DNA from: Arsenicibacter rosenii | Lineage (GTDB): Bacteria > Bacteroidota > Bacteroidia > Cytophagales > Spirosomataceae | Length of the DNA stretch: 64,000 bases | Assembly (NCBI RefSeq): GCF_001870735.1 | Contig: NZ_MORL01000031.1 | Location: 82 to 64,081 of the forward strand | Direction of reading: 5' to 3' | Shown here: one piece after another, positions 25,264-34,080 of the stretch | Numbering within the stretch: position 1 is the stretch's first letter | Layout: each line of letters starts with the position of its first letter | Notes under the pieces: model-generated | Database searches by the model: none | Told to the model about the DNA's origin: nothing | The model's input: the letters and a program-made list of their open reading frames with translations, nothing else | Position numbers and translations under genes: made by a program

Positions 25264-28008
25264 ATGAAATCCCCTGTTTTTTTACTGGGGCTGGGCGTGG
25301 TATGCGCCATACTGGCCTTCCGGACTCCATGGTCCCGACCCCATGCGGTTCCCGGCTCCGATCTGCGGGCGGGGTTCAAAAATCCGCCTGTCCACGCCCG
25401 TCCTAAAGTCTACTGGTGGTGGCTGAACGGCTATGTCGATACCGTACGGCTGAAACAGGAACTGCGGGCCATCAAAGAGGCCGGGCTGGGCGGCGTCGAT
25501 ATCTTTGAAATCGGCCTGCCACCGGCCAGCGACCCGAATCAGATCATTCCGGCAGGGCCCGCGTTTATGAGCGACGCGTCGGTGAAAACGATTGGCATGG
25601 CCATCCGCGAAGCCGGTAAACTGGGGCTGGATGTAGGCCTGAATCTGGCCAGCAGCTGGAATGCGGGCGGTACCTGGGTAAAGCCCGAACATGCCGCCAA
25701 AACTATCTATGTTTCGAAAACCACCGTGCGGGGCGGCGAAAACCATACCCTGACCCTGCCGTTTCCGGTTATAACGCCCGACCGGCAGGGCAATAAGCGC
25801 CCGATTCAGTACGGACCGGACGGGCGGCCGGCCTGGTACGAGGAAATTGCCGTAGTGGCCTTTCCGGCCGGCGCCAAAGGCACGCTCGATACCGCACAGG
25901 TAGTGAATCTGTCTGCCCGCTTTAACCCCAAGACCGGAGCCCTGACCTGGCAGGCCCCCGCCGGTAACTGGGAGGTCTGCCGCTACATCTGTGCCAATTC
26001 GGGCGAACAATTAATCCGGCCCACGCCGCATTCGGCCGGCCCGATTATCGACCATTTCGATTCGTCGGCGACGCGGATGCATGTCCTGTATTTCATTGAC
26101 CGGCTCAGACCCATCGTCGGTGATTTTACCGGAAGTCCGTTGAAAAACCTGTATCTGGCCAGCTACGAAGCCAAAGAGTTTACCTGGACGCCCACGCTGC
26201 CGGTGGCTTTCCGGAAGCTCCATGGCTACGACCTGTATAAATTTCTGCCCGCTGTTTTCAACCGCGAGTGGTATAAGCCAGGGCTGGCAGCGGCTTTTCA
26301 GACGGATATCGACAAGGCTTTTTCGGAGCTGATGATCAACAATCACTACCGCAAAGCAAAGGAAATCTGTAACCGGTATGGTTTACAGATTATTTCGGAG
26401 TCGGGCGGGCCGGGCCACCTGCACCATATTCCGGTTGAGACCCTGAAAGCGCTGGGTGCCCTTGATGTGCCGCGCGGTGAAAACTGGTATAACCGGACGT
26501 TTTTCCTTGAAAACGACAAGGATAGTCTGGTCGATATGATTTTTCTGGTCAAGGAGATTGCCGCCGCGTCCCACATTTACAAGCGCGGTATCGTTGAGCA
26601 GGAGTCGTTTACCAGCTATTGGGACTGGCAGGAGGGACCTGCAGACCTGAAACCGCTGGCCGACCGGGCGTTCTGCGAAGGCATGAACCGGCTGGTCATC
26701 CATGGGTTTGCCCATAACCCGGCGGGCATGGGCTACCCGGGCATTGCGTATTTTGCCGGTACGCACTACAACGACCGCAACGGCTGGTGGCCCAAAAGCA
26801 AGCCGTTCAATGATTACCTGAGCCGCATTTCGTATATCCTGCAAAAGACAGATTTCGTCGCCGATGTACTGCACTATTACGGCGACGGGGTGCCGAACCT
26901 GGTTCCGCCCAAAAACACCCGCTATGTCGTCGGGCCGGGCTATGATTATGAGGTGATCAATACCGACGTACTCCTCCGCGACCTGACCGTGAAGGACGGA
27001 AAATGGGTCTTACCCGGCGTAGGGAGCTACCACGTTCTTGATCTGGGCAAGGGGGGACGTATACCCGACGCCGTGCGGGAAAAGATCCGGAAGCTAATGG
27101 CTGCGGGCGGCAGGGTGACCGAAGGCGAGCCGGTGTTAAAGGTATTAACAACCATGGGAATCCGGCCGGATTTCAGCTATGCCGGACAGAAGGCCGATCA
27201 ACGGTACACACCGATAGATCACATACATTACCGGAATGCCGGTCAGGATTTTTACCTGATCCGGAACACGACTAATCAGTGGATAACGCAGCCATGCTAT
27301 TTCCGGCAAACGGCTGAAACGGCTGAGTTCTGGGATCCGGTAACGGGCGGAATTACGGCCATGGCGGGACAACAACAGGCAGACGGGTTAGCGCAGCTGC
27401 GGGTTACCCTGCCGCCCTACGGTTCCGGCTTTGTTGTGTTCGGTAAGGGCCCCGCTACAGCCACCAGTCAGGCTGCGATCCGGATGGTTGCCGGGCCGGA
27501 CAGTAAATTGCTCCAGTCCGTTGCCGGACCGTGGCAGGTAACGTTCCCGAAAGACCATGGGGCACCGGCGGCTGTTACCCTGCCTGCATTGATGTCATGG
27601 ACTGCCTCAGAAAACGAGGGTGTTAAGTATTTCTCCGGCATGGCTACCTACCGGAAGGCATTCAACTGGAGACCTGCCGCCCGACCAGGAAAGGGACAAC
27701 GTATCTGGCTCGATCTGGGGCGGGTAGCAAAAGTCGGGGAGGTCTGGCTGAATAACAAACCGTGCGGCATTGTCTGGACCGCGCCTTACCGCGTTGATAT
27801 TACAGATGCGCTCAAAACCGGTGAAAATGTGTTGACAGTTGAGGTGGCCAACACCTGGTCGAACCGCCTGACCGGTGATGGCATTACGGGCAAAACCTAC
27901 ACCAAAACCAACATTACCAAAGCCAATAAGAATCTGGTTGCCTGGAAGGACCTGCCGCTCATTGAGTCGGGTTTGCTGGGGCCGGTAACGATTCAGACCA
28001 CCCGATAA
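25264..28008 (+). CDS. GH106 alpha-L-rhamnosidase, copy 1
   Basis: About 914 residues, secreted; the start at 25264 (MKSPVFLLGLGVV) gives a normal signal peptide, while the frame is open to 25237. The GH106 hallmark is at the mature N-terminus: HARPKVYWWWLNGYVDTVRL, then KQELRAIKEAGLGGVDIFEI. Candidate catalytic or binding regions are IISESGGPGHLHHIPVE, GIVEQESFTSYWDW and FCEGMNRLVIHGFAHNPAG. A galactose-binding-like C-terminal domain (WLNNKPCGIVWTAPYRVDIT, ANTWSNRLTGD) ends it. GH106 enzymes remove alpha-L-rhamnose from pectic or other glycans. It is followed after 11 bp by a paralogue. Confidence 0.92.
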   Translation: MKSPVFLLGLGVVCAILAFRTPWSRPHAVPGSDLRAGFKNPPVHARPKVYWWWLNGYVDTVRLKQELRAIKEAGLGGVDIFEIGLPPASDPNQIIPAGPAFMSDASVKTIGMAIREAGKLGLDVGLNLASSWNAGGTWVKPEHAAKTIYVSKTTVRGGENHTLTLPFPVITPDRQGNKRPIQYGPDGRPAWYEEIAVVAFPAGAKGTLDTAQVVNLSARFNPKTGALTWQAPAGNWEVCRYICANSGEQLIRPTPHSAGPIIDHFDSSATRMHVLYFIDRLRPIVGDFTGSPLKNLYLASYEAKEFTWTPTLPVAFRKLHGYDLYKFLPAVFNREWYKPGLAAAFQTDIDKAFSELMINNHYRKAKEICNRYGLQIISESGGPGHLHHIPVETLKALGALDVPRGENWYNRTFFLENDKDSLVDMIFLVKEIAAASHIYKRGIVEQESFTSYWDWQEGPADLKPLADRAFCEGMNRLVIHGFAHNPAGMGYPGIAYFAGTHYNDRNGWWPKSKPFNDYLSRISYILQKTDFVADVLHYYGDGVPNLVPPKNTRYVVGPGYDYEVINTDVLLRDLTVKDGKWVLPGVGSYHVLDLGKGGRIPDAVREKIRKLMAAGGRVTEGEPVLKVLTTMGIRPDFSYAGQKADQRYTPIDHIHYRNAGQDFYLIRNTTNQWITQPCYFRQTAETAEFWDPVTGGITAMAGQQQADGLAQLRVTLPPYGSGFVVFGKGPATATSQAAIRMVAGPDSKLLQSVAGPWQVTFPKDHGAPAAVTLPALMSWTASENEGVKYFSGMATYRKAFNWRPAARPGKGQRIWLDLGRVAKVGEVWLNNKPCGIVWTAPYRVDITDALKTGENVLTVEVANTWSNRLTGDGITGKTYTKTNITKANKNLVAWKDLPLIESGLLGPVTIQTTR

Positions 28009-28019
28009 TCCGTAAAATC

Positions 28020-30833
28020 ATGTTGACACGAACGGGAATTCTTGTTTTATGCTGCCTGTTTTTCAGGCATCCGGCAAGTGCTCAGTCTGATGGCTACGCC
28101 TTGTTACGAAAAGGGTTTGCTGACCCGCCCCGGCAGGCCCGTCCTAAAGTCTACTGGTGGTGGCTGAACGGCAATGCCGATACAGTCCGGCTGAAACAGG
28201 AACTGCGGGCCATAAAGCAGGCAGGGATCGGCGGCGTTGATATTTTTGAAATCGGGGTGTCGGCGGCTAATAACCCGGACAATATGGTAAAAGCCGGCCC
28301 GCCCTTCATGAGCGATGCCTCGCTGGATGCTATTGAAGCCGCGATCCGGGAAGCCACCCGCCTTGACCTGGAAGTGGGTCTGAACGTAGCCAGCAGCTGG
28401 AATGCCGGGGGCAGTTGGGTTCGGCCGGAACATGCCGCCAAATCCTTGTACGTATCCAGAACGAAGGTAGAAGGTGGTCGCCCGCAAACGATCCCTTTGC
28501 CGTTTCCGGAAATCAGCCGGCTGGACGAAAAAGGAAAACCGCGGCTGATTGAGTACGGGGCCGATGGCAAACCGGTCTGGTACCGTGACGTCGCCGTGGT
28601 GGCTATCCCGCTTGACAACCGGCAGGCCGGTTTAGACACAAGCCGGATTCTGGTATTGACCGACCGGTTCAATGCCCGGACAGAAGTGCTGACCTGGACG
28701 CCGCCCGCTGGCCGGTGGGAGGTACACCGGTATGGGTGTGCCGGTTCCGGTGAGCAGCTGAAGCTCCCGAGTGCTAATTCCAGAGGGCCGATCATTGATC
28801 ATTTCGATTCGTCGGCAACGCGGGCCCATTTTACCTGGTTTATGCAGAAACTGACCCCACGGCTGGGCGATCTGTCGAAAACGGCCCTGAAAACGCTCTA
28901 CCTGGCCAGTTACGAAGCCACCGGCTTTGTCTGGACGCCGACCCTGCCTGCGGCTTTCAACGCCGTTAACGGCTACCCGATTGATAAGTTTCTGCCTGCC
29001 TTACTGGATAAAACCCTGCTGACGGACGAGCTGACCGGTGTTTTTCAGCAAGGCTATAACCGGACGCTGTCGGAGCTGATGATCCGGAACCATTACCGGA
29101 AAGCGGGCGAAATCTGCCATCAATATGGCCTGCAGATTGCCTCAGAGGCTGGTGGGCCCGGCCCGCCGCTGCATAATGTTCCGGTGGAGACGCTGAAAGC
29201 GCTGGGGTCCCTGGATGTGCCGCGCGGCGAGTTCTGGAGCCGGTATACATACCTCGCGCCCGATAGTGTGGACATCATGTGGCTGGTGAAGGAAATTGCG
29301 GCCGCCGCCCATATTTACGGCCGGAAAATGGTAGAGGAGGAAGCATTTACGAGCTTCCACCACTGGCAGGAAGGGCTGAAAGACCTTAAACCCATCGCCG
29401 ACCGTGCGTTTTGCGAAGGCATGAACCGCGTTGTGATACACGGATTCAGCCACAATCCGGAAGGGACAGGCCTACCGGGCATCGTTTACAGCGCAGGTAC
29501 GCATTTCAACGATAAGCAAACGTGGTGGCCCATGGTAAAACCGTTTACGGATTACCTCGCCCGCGTGTCGTATGTGTTGCAGGAAACAAAGTTTGTGGCC
29601 GATGTACTGTATTACTACGGGGATCAGGTGCCGAATTTTGTGCCGCCCAAAAACACCCGTTTCAGCGTCGGTCGGGGCTATGATTATGAGATCATCAATA
29701 CCGATGTGCTGTTGCACAACCTGACGGTTAAGGAGGGGCAGCTGGTATTACCGGACGGTGCCCGCTTCCGTGTACTGGCGCTTCCTCAGGAAGGGCAGCT
29801 GCCGGCTGCTGTGCTGACCAGGCTGCATCAGCTGGCGAAGCAGGGGGCGGTCATCAGTGGCGGGCCGTTCAGGGCCGATACCCCGGTTGCGCTGCTGCGT
29901 AATGCGTCGGTTGGCCCGGATGTGGATGTACCGGCGGTATCGGCACCGTGGTTTGACTATGTACATTACCAGCAACAGCAAACAGATGTTTACCTGGTCC
30001 GGAATGGCTCGCCGGCATGGGTAACGACCCCGTTTTTCTTTCGTCAGACCGGCAAAACGCCTGAACTCTGGAACCCGATAGACGGCAGTGTGGTGCCGAT
30101 ACCGGTTTATGAACAACAGGGCGGCAGGACGCAGCTGCCGCTCTCGCTGCCACCCTATGGGGCGTATTTTGTGGTGTTCAGACCGGCGAAGCCAGGGCCG
30201 CACTATACCGGTATACGGGCAAAGGGCGCGTTTCTGCCCGTAATCGACTATACCGCAGCGGGTGTCCGTTTCAGAGAGCCCGGCACGGTTACGCTATCGG
30301 GCAAAGCCGGCAGGACAGTAAAAACTACGGTCCGGACTCTTCCCGTATCAGGGAGCTGGCAGGTGCAGTTTCCGGAAGGCCGTGGCGCGCCGGAACAGGT
30401 AACATTACCGGAGTTAAGGTCATGGGCTGATTCGGAGCAGGAAGGGGTGAAGTACTTCTCGGGGATTGGCCGGTATATGAAAACCATTCCGTATCCAGGG
30501 GGCATACCGGCCTCGCGGGAGCGGGTGTACCTGGACCTGGGAAAGGTCGCTGAAGTAGCCGATGTCTGGATTAACGGACACCATGCGGGTATTTCCTGGG
30601 CCGAACCTCACCGGCTCGACATTACGGAATGGCTCCATGCGGGTGAAAATAAGCTGATCATCGACGTCGCCAATACCTGGTCGAACCGCCTCACGGGAGA
30701 TGCCCTTACCGGAGCGCACTATACGAGCACCAACACGCTGACCGGCTATAAGGGAACGCCCTGGAAACAGGTTCCCCTCCGCGTTTCCGGATTAATCGGC
30801 CCGGTAACCATTCAAACCATAAAAACGGATTAA
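28020..30833 (+). CDS. GH106 alpha-L-rhamnosidase, copy 2
   Basis: A 937-residue paralogue of the preceding gene with the same architecture: signal peptide, ARPKVYWWWLNGNADTVRLK, KQAGIGGVDIFEIG, AAHIYGRKMVEEEAFTSFHH, FCEGMNRVVIHGFSHNPEG and a C-terminal ANTWSNRLTGD block. Part of the coding DNA is almost identical between the two copies (for instance around 25403 and 28141), so the pair arose by tandem duplication. They may split linkage specificity, for example different aglycones of rhamnose. The SGNH gene starts 4 bp after its stop. Confidence 0.92.
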   Translation: MLTRTGILVLCCLFFRHPASAQSDGYALLRKGFADPPRQARPKVYWWWLNGNADTVRLKQELRAIKQAGIGGVDIFEIGVSAANNPDNMVKAGPPFMSDASLDAIEAAIREATRLDLEVGLNVASSWNAGGSWVRPEHAAKSLYVSRTKVEGGRPQTIPLPFPEISRLDEKGKPRLIEYGADGKPVWYRDVAVVAIPLDNRQAGLDTSRILVLTDRFNARTEVLTWTPPAGRWEVHRYGCAGSGEQLKLPSANSRGPIIDHFDSSATRAHFTWFMQKLTPRLGDLSKTALKTLYLASYEATGFVWTPTLPAAFNAVNGYPIDKFLPALLDKTLLTDELTGVFQQGYNRTLSELMIRNHYRKAGEICHQYGLQIASEAGGPGPPLHNVPVETLKALGSLDVPRGEFWSRYTYLAPDSVDIMWLVKEIAAAAHIYGRKMVEEEAFTSFHHWQEGLKDLKPIADRAFCEGMNRVVIHGFSHNPEGTGLPGIVYSAGTHFNDKQTWWPMVKPFTDYLARVSYVLQETKFVADVLYYYGDQVPNFVPPKNTRFSVGRGYDYEIINTDVLLHNLTVKEGQLVLPDGARFRVLALPQEGQLPAAVLTRLHQLAKQGAVISGGPFRADTPVALLRNASVGPDVDVPAVSAPWFDYVHYQQQQTDVYLVRNGSPAWVTTPFFFRQTGKTPELWNPIDGSVVPIPVYEQQGGRTQLPLSLPPYGAYFVVFRPAKPGPHYTGIRAKGAFLPVIDYTAAGVRFREPGTVTLSGKAGRTVKTTVRTLPVSGSWQVQFPEGRGAPEQVTLPELRSWADSEQEGVKYFSGIGRYMKTIPYPGGIPASRERVYLDLGKVAEVADVWINGHHAGISWAEPHRLDITEWLHAGENKLIIDVANTWSNRLTGDALTGAHYTSTNTLTGYKGTPWKQVPLRVSGLIGPVTIQTIKTD

Positions 30834-30837
30834 CCCC

Positions 30838-31548
30838 ATGTTACGCATTGCTTTAGGTCTTCTTGGCTGTCTGAATTGGCTGACCGCTTCTGTGCATGCC
30901 CAGCCCGCTACCGCCGCCACGTATGTGGCCGGTGTCAAAAAGGAACTGACTGCCGTCTGGCCTCAAAACCGGACGATCAATCTGGTTTTTCACGGACATT
31001 CGGTACCGGCCGGTTATTGGCATGACCATGAGGTGCATACCCTTGAATCCTATCCGAATCTGGTCCTGGAACGGCTGAAAAAGCAGTATCCGTACGCCGT
31101 TATTAACGTGATTGTTACCGCTATCGGCGGCGAAAACAGCATCAAGGGACAAACACGGTTTGAACCGGAAGTACTACCCCATAAAGCGGATGTGCTGTTT
31201 ATCGACTATGCCCTGAACGACCGCTTTTCGGATATCGGGAAAGTAAGGGAGGCCTGGGAAACGATGATTCAGGCGGCGCAGGCGCGGCAGATTCCGGTGA
31301 TTTTACTGACCCCTTCGCCCGATCAGCGCATTGATATAGCGGATCCTTCAAATCCGCTGGAGCCTTACGTGCAGCAGATCCGGCAGCTGGCCGGTCAGTA
31401 CCATACGGGGCTGGCCGACCCGTATCCGGTATTTCAGCAACTGACAAAAGCCGGGAAACAAAAAGAGTACATGTCGCATGTTAACCACCCCAATAAAGCC
31501 GGCCATGAGGTTATTGCGGCTGAGATTATGAAGTGGTTTATACCATAG
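30838..31548 (+). CDS. SGNH/GDSL carbohydrate esterase
   Basis: A 236-residue secreted protein (signal peptide ending VHAQP). It shows the SGNH blocks: Ser in VFHGHSVPAGYW, Gly in TAIGGENS, Asn in DYALNDR and Asp/His region in MSHVNHPNKAGHEVI. Esterases of this fold in pectin PULs often deacetylate rhamnogalacturonan, which would open rhamnose linkages to the GH106 enzymes. It is the last gene of the operon, 4 bp after GH106 copy 2, and its end overlaps the convergent GntR gene by 11 bp. Confidence 0.85.
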   Translation: MLRIALGLLGCLNWLTASVHAQPATAATYVAGVKKELTAVWPQNRTINLVFHGHSVPAGYWHDHEVHTLESYPNLVLERLKKQYPYAVINVIVTAIGGENSIKGQTRFEPEVLPHKADVLFIDYALNDRFSDIGKVREAWETMIQAAQARQIPVILLTPSPDQRIDIADPSNPLEPYVQQIRQLAGQYHTGLADPYPVFQQLTKAGKQKEYMSHVNHPNKAGHEVIAAEIMKWFIP

Positions 31549-32335
31549 GGCGGGGCTGCTTTTCCGGATTGGCAATGACGGCAAACTTATACTTGTCGCC
31601 GTGGTAATACGACTGCTCAATTTCCACCACCTTGTCATTGGTACAGACCACCGCACTGTCGAGCACAAACGCAGCTGTCGGCCTGGCCAGGTCAAAATTA
31701 GTGGTGTTGGGCTCCAGTATCCGGACACTCAGCGTCTGCTGCACCTCGGTGATCTGCAGGTGATAGGCATTTTCATACACCTTGAAGTAGGATACTTCGG
31801 TCGGAATCCGGTTTATTTTCGGACAGAGCTGCAGCGAAATGTACTTGACCTCATCCTTAATCAGAATGTCGTCGGCATAGCGGAGCTGATGTAGTTTCAT
31901 GACCGGCCCTTCGATGATAAAGTGCCGGCCGTTAATCTCCGACGAAATACCGTCGGGCAGGATTGTTTTCTCCAGAACAATATTTTTAGGGGTAAATCCC
32001 TCGGCAATCAGGCTGTCGTGGAAGCCGCGCCGTGTCGCATAAATCGACCCCAGTGTCCGTAGCAGGTGATGGTCTTCGGTGCGGTTCAGCACGTAGGTGC
32101 CTTTGCCTTTGACACGCCGCGCCCAGCCTTTCGATTCAATCTCCAGCAAGGCTTTCCGCGCGGTTGTGTTACTCACATTGTAGGTTTTAATGAGTTCGTT
32201 TTCCGATGGAATCTGGTCGCCGGGCTGAAGTTCTCCCGTTTTAATGCGTTCGATAATGCGTTCACTGATAGCAATGAACTTGGCTTTCCGGGGATCGCCG
32301 GCAGTGGTGAGCAACGTATCTTTCATCAAGGTCAA
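31538..32335 (-). CDS. GntR/UTRA transcriptional repressor of PUL 1
   Basis: A 265-residue GntR regulator, HutC type. The winged helix is at about 20-85 (IIERIKTGELQPGDQIPSEN, VSNTTARKALLEIESKGWAR, VKGKGTYVL). A UTRA ligand-binding domain follows (EGPVMKLHQLRYADDILIKD, VYENAYHLQITEVQQTLSVR). Start may be 32335 or the ATG at 32326. UTRA domains bind sugars or sugar phosphates, so it likely releases DNA when the PUL sugar is present. A motif matching the sites before the MFS and isomerase genes lies in its own promoter, indicating autoregulation. Confidence 0.9.
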   Translation of the reverse strand: MTLMKDTLLTTAGDPRKAKFIAISERIIERIKTGELQPGDQIPSENELIKTYNVSNTTARKALLEIESKGWARRVKGKGTYVLNRTEDHHLLRTLGSIYATRRGFHDSLIAEGFTPKNIVLEKTILPDGISSEINGRHFIIEGPVMKLHQLRYADDILIKDEVKYISLQLCPKINRIPTEVSYFKVYENAYHLQITEVQQTLSVRILEPNTTNFDLARPTAAFVLDSAVVCTNDKVVEIEQSYYHGDKYKFAVIANPEKQPRPMV

Positions 32336-32382
32336 TGCAGGCGCGGTATGGTTAGCACCGTCGCTGTCGTACTGTGAGGATG

Positions 32383-32409
32383 TAAAGATACACTTTACGC
32401 ACTAAGTTG
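32383..32409 (-). promoter_or_regulatory. GntR promoter with predicted operator, site 3
   Basis: On the minus strand, CAACTTAGTGCGTAAAGTGT (complement of 32390-32409) directly precedes a -7-like TATCTTTA (complement of 32383-32390). The operator matches site 1 at 16 of 20 positions and would block the promoter between the -33 and -7 regions. Confidence 0.6.
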
Positions 32410-32459
32410 ACCATACGCTGCCCGACGAATATTCTGCCGTTTGACGTAGCCGGGACCCA

Positions 32460-32494
32460 AAACGGCCTGCTCTTTCGCTGAGAACAGGCCGTTT
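32460..32494 (-). terminator. Terminator of the second SusCD operon
   Basis: AAACGGCCTGCTCT (32460-32473) pairs with AGAACAGGCCGTTT (32481-32494), one G-U wobble, loop of 7. It lies just after the SusD stop at 32515 on the minus strand and isolates that operon from the GntR gene. Confidence 0.75.
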
Positions 32495-32514
32495 ATCATG
32501 GGCGGCAGAAACCG

Positions 32515-34047
32515 TTAATACCCTTCGTTCTGGTACATCTTTGCCGGGTTCAGCTTGTATTCGTCAAACGGAATCGGGTAGTAATAATCCTTCCGGCCGA
32601 AGTTCGACACCTTCGCGGTGCCATAGTCGGCCTGCGATTTGGTTCTCATGTAGGCCACCAGTTCGTCCGGCGTGAATGACCGGAGCAGGTCAAACCAGCG
32701 GTGGTTTTCAAAGGCCAGTTCCACTCGGCGCTCGTGCAGAATCGCCAGCTTCAGCGTCGGGTACTTTGCGGTATACGCGGCGGTTGTTCTGGCTACGGCA
32801 TACAGCGGCATCTTCGCCCGGTCGCGTACCTGATCGAGGTAGCTGATGGCCGTTGCTTCGTCGTTGAGGTACAGGTTTACTTCCGCCAGCATCAGGATCA
32901 CGTCGGCATACCGGATCAGAATCCAGTCGTTGCCGCCGTAGCCCGTAGCACCCGCCGCCGCACTGGCGTCACGGTATTTGGTGATGAAATAATCCTTTAC
33001 GTTTGAGGCGTTGGCGTATTTAATCGAAAAGTCCTTGCGGAGGTCGCCGTCTTCGTAGTCTTTCACCAGATCCGCTTTCACGTTGCCGCCCGAACCGGTC
33101 GTTGTCCGCAGCGAATTAATCGTTTCGCCCTGTGCCTGGTTGCTGGCCGCAATCCCCGACGAGTAGTTGACATCGCCTTGTTTGTAAACAATCTGGAAAA
33201 TAATCTCGGCGTTGGTCGATTTCTTGTTTACATCAAACACATCGGCGTACGGAATCTCTTTCAGCTGCCCGAAGGTACGCTTGCTGTACGCCTGCGTCAG
33301 GTAGTTTTTCGCCTGATTCAGGTTGGTGGTCCGGTTGGCCTGGTCGAGAGTCGTGGCCATCGTCAGATACACCTGCCCGAGCAGCGACAGACCGGCGACT
33401 TTCGACACACGGCCTTTACCGGCTACCGGCTGATGATCAGGCAGCGGACTGTTGACCACATCGGTCAGGTCGGCAACAATCTGCTCGTATACTTTCTCTT
33501 TTTTCTCGCGGAACGTACTGGCCGACACGTCATCGGCGGAGGTGAGCGGTTTGGTTACGAGCGGGACATCGCCCCATTTCCGCACGAGGTGGAAGTAAAT
33601 CAGGGCGCGGATAAACTTCGCTTCGGCCTGGTACTGCGTTTTGGTTTCGGCCTTAGCGAAGGTCACATTGTCCATACCGGCCAGCACCTGATTGGCGCGG
33701 GTAATGGTCTGGTAAAGCGCCAGCCAGTGGCTTTTCAGGTACGTATTACTCGGCAGCAACGAAAAGTCGTTGAACTGGAACGGCTCCCCGGCGTTCGACT
33801 GGTTATCGTTCCGGCCGGTGTTGTCGGAGCGCTCTTCGGAAAACAGGCCGCTACCCTCGGCAATGCCGTTGTTGTTCCGCAGGGCCTGGTAAACGCCGTT
33901 TACGCCCAACAATACATCGTTCTCGTTCTGGTAATAGGTATTGGCAGCCACCGCGTTGGGGTCGGTCTGCACCAGAAAATCGTCGTTACAGGCTGTTACG
34001 GATACCAGTAAAAAACTGCCCAACAGCAAACTAAATGGATACTTCAT
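32515..34047 (-). CDS. SusD-family glycan-binding lipoprotein (PUL 2)
   Basis: A 510-residue RagB/SusD protein with lipobox in LLVSVTACND. Typical blocks are NENDVLLGVNGVYQALRNN, QAEAKFIRALIYFHLVRKWG, LHERRVELAFENHRWFDLLR and the C-terminal YYPIPFDEYKLNPAKMYQNE. It is the last gene of a minus-strand operon with SusC 33 bp upstream. No glycosidase is encoded in this operon, so its substrate may be processed by enzymes elsewhere or may overlap with PUL 1. Confidence 0.96.
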   Translation of the reverse strand: MKYPFSLLLGSFLLVSVTACNDDFLVQTDPNAVAANTYYQNENDVLLGVNGVYQALRNNNGIAEGSGLFSEERSDNTGRNDNQSNAGEPFQFNDFSLLPSNTYLKSHWLALYQTITRANQVLAGMDNVTFAKAETKTQYQAEAKFIRALIYFHLVRKWGDVPLVTKPLTSADDVSASTFREKKEKVYEQIVADLTDVVNSPLPDHQPVAGKGRVSKVAGLSLLGQVYLTMATTLDQANRTTNLNQAKNYLTQAYSKRTFGQLKEIPYADVFDVNKKSTNAEIIFQIVYKQGDVNYSSGIAASNQAQGETINSLRTTTGSGGNVKADLVKDYEDGDLRKDFSIKYANASNVKDYFITKYRDASAAAGATGYGGNDWILIRYADVILMLAEVNLYLNDEATAISYLDQVRDRAKMPLYAVARTTAAYTAKYPTLKLAILHERRVELAFENHRWFDLLRSFTPDELVAYMRTKSQADYGTAKVSNFGRKDYYYPIPFDEYKLNPAKMYQNEGY

Positions 34048-34080
34048 GATCTGTTCTTGAGTTGAAAGCCGGACAAGTGG

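Noticed and set aside
33178-34011. 277-residue plus-strand frame opposite SusD of PUL 2
   Set aside because: It is antisense to a clear SusD gene with codon bias that explains the open frame.
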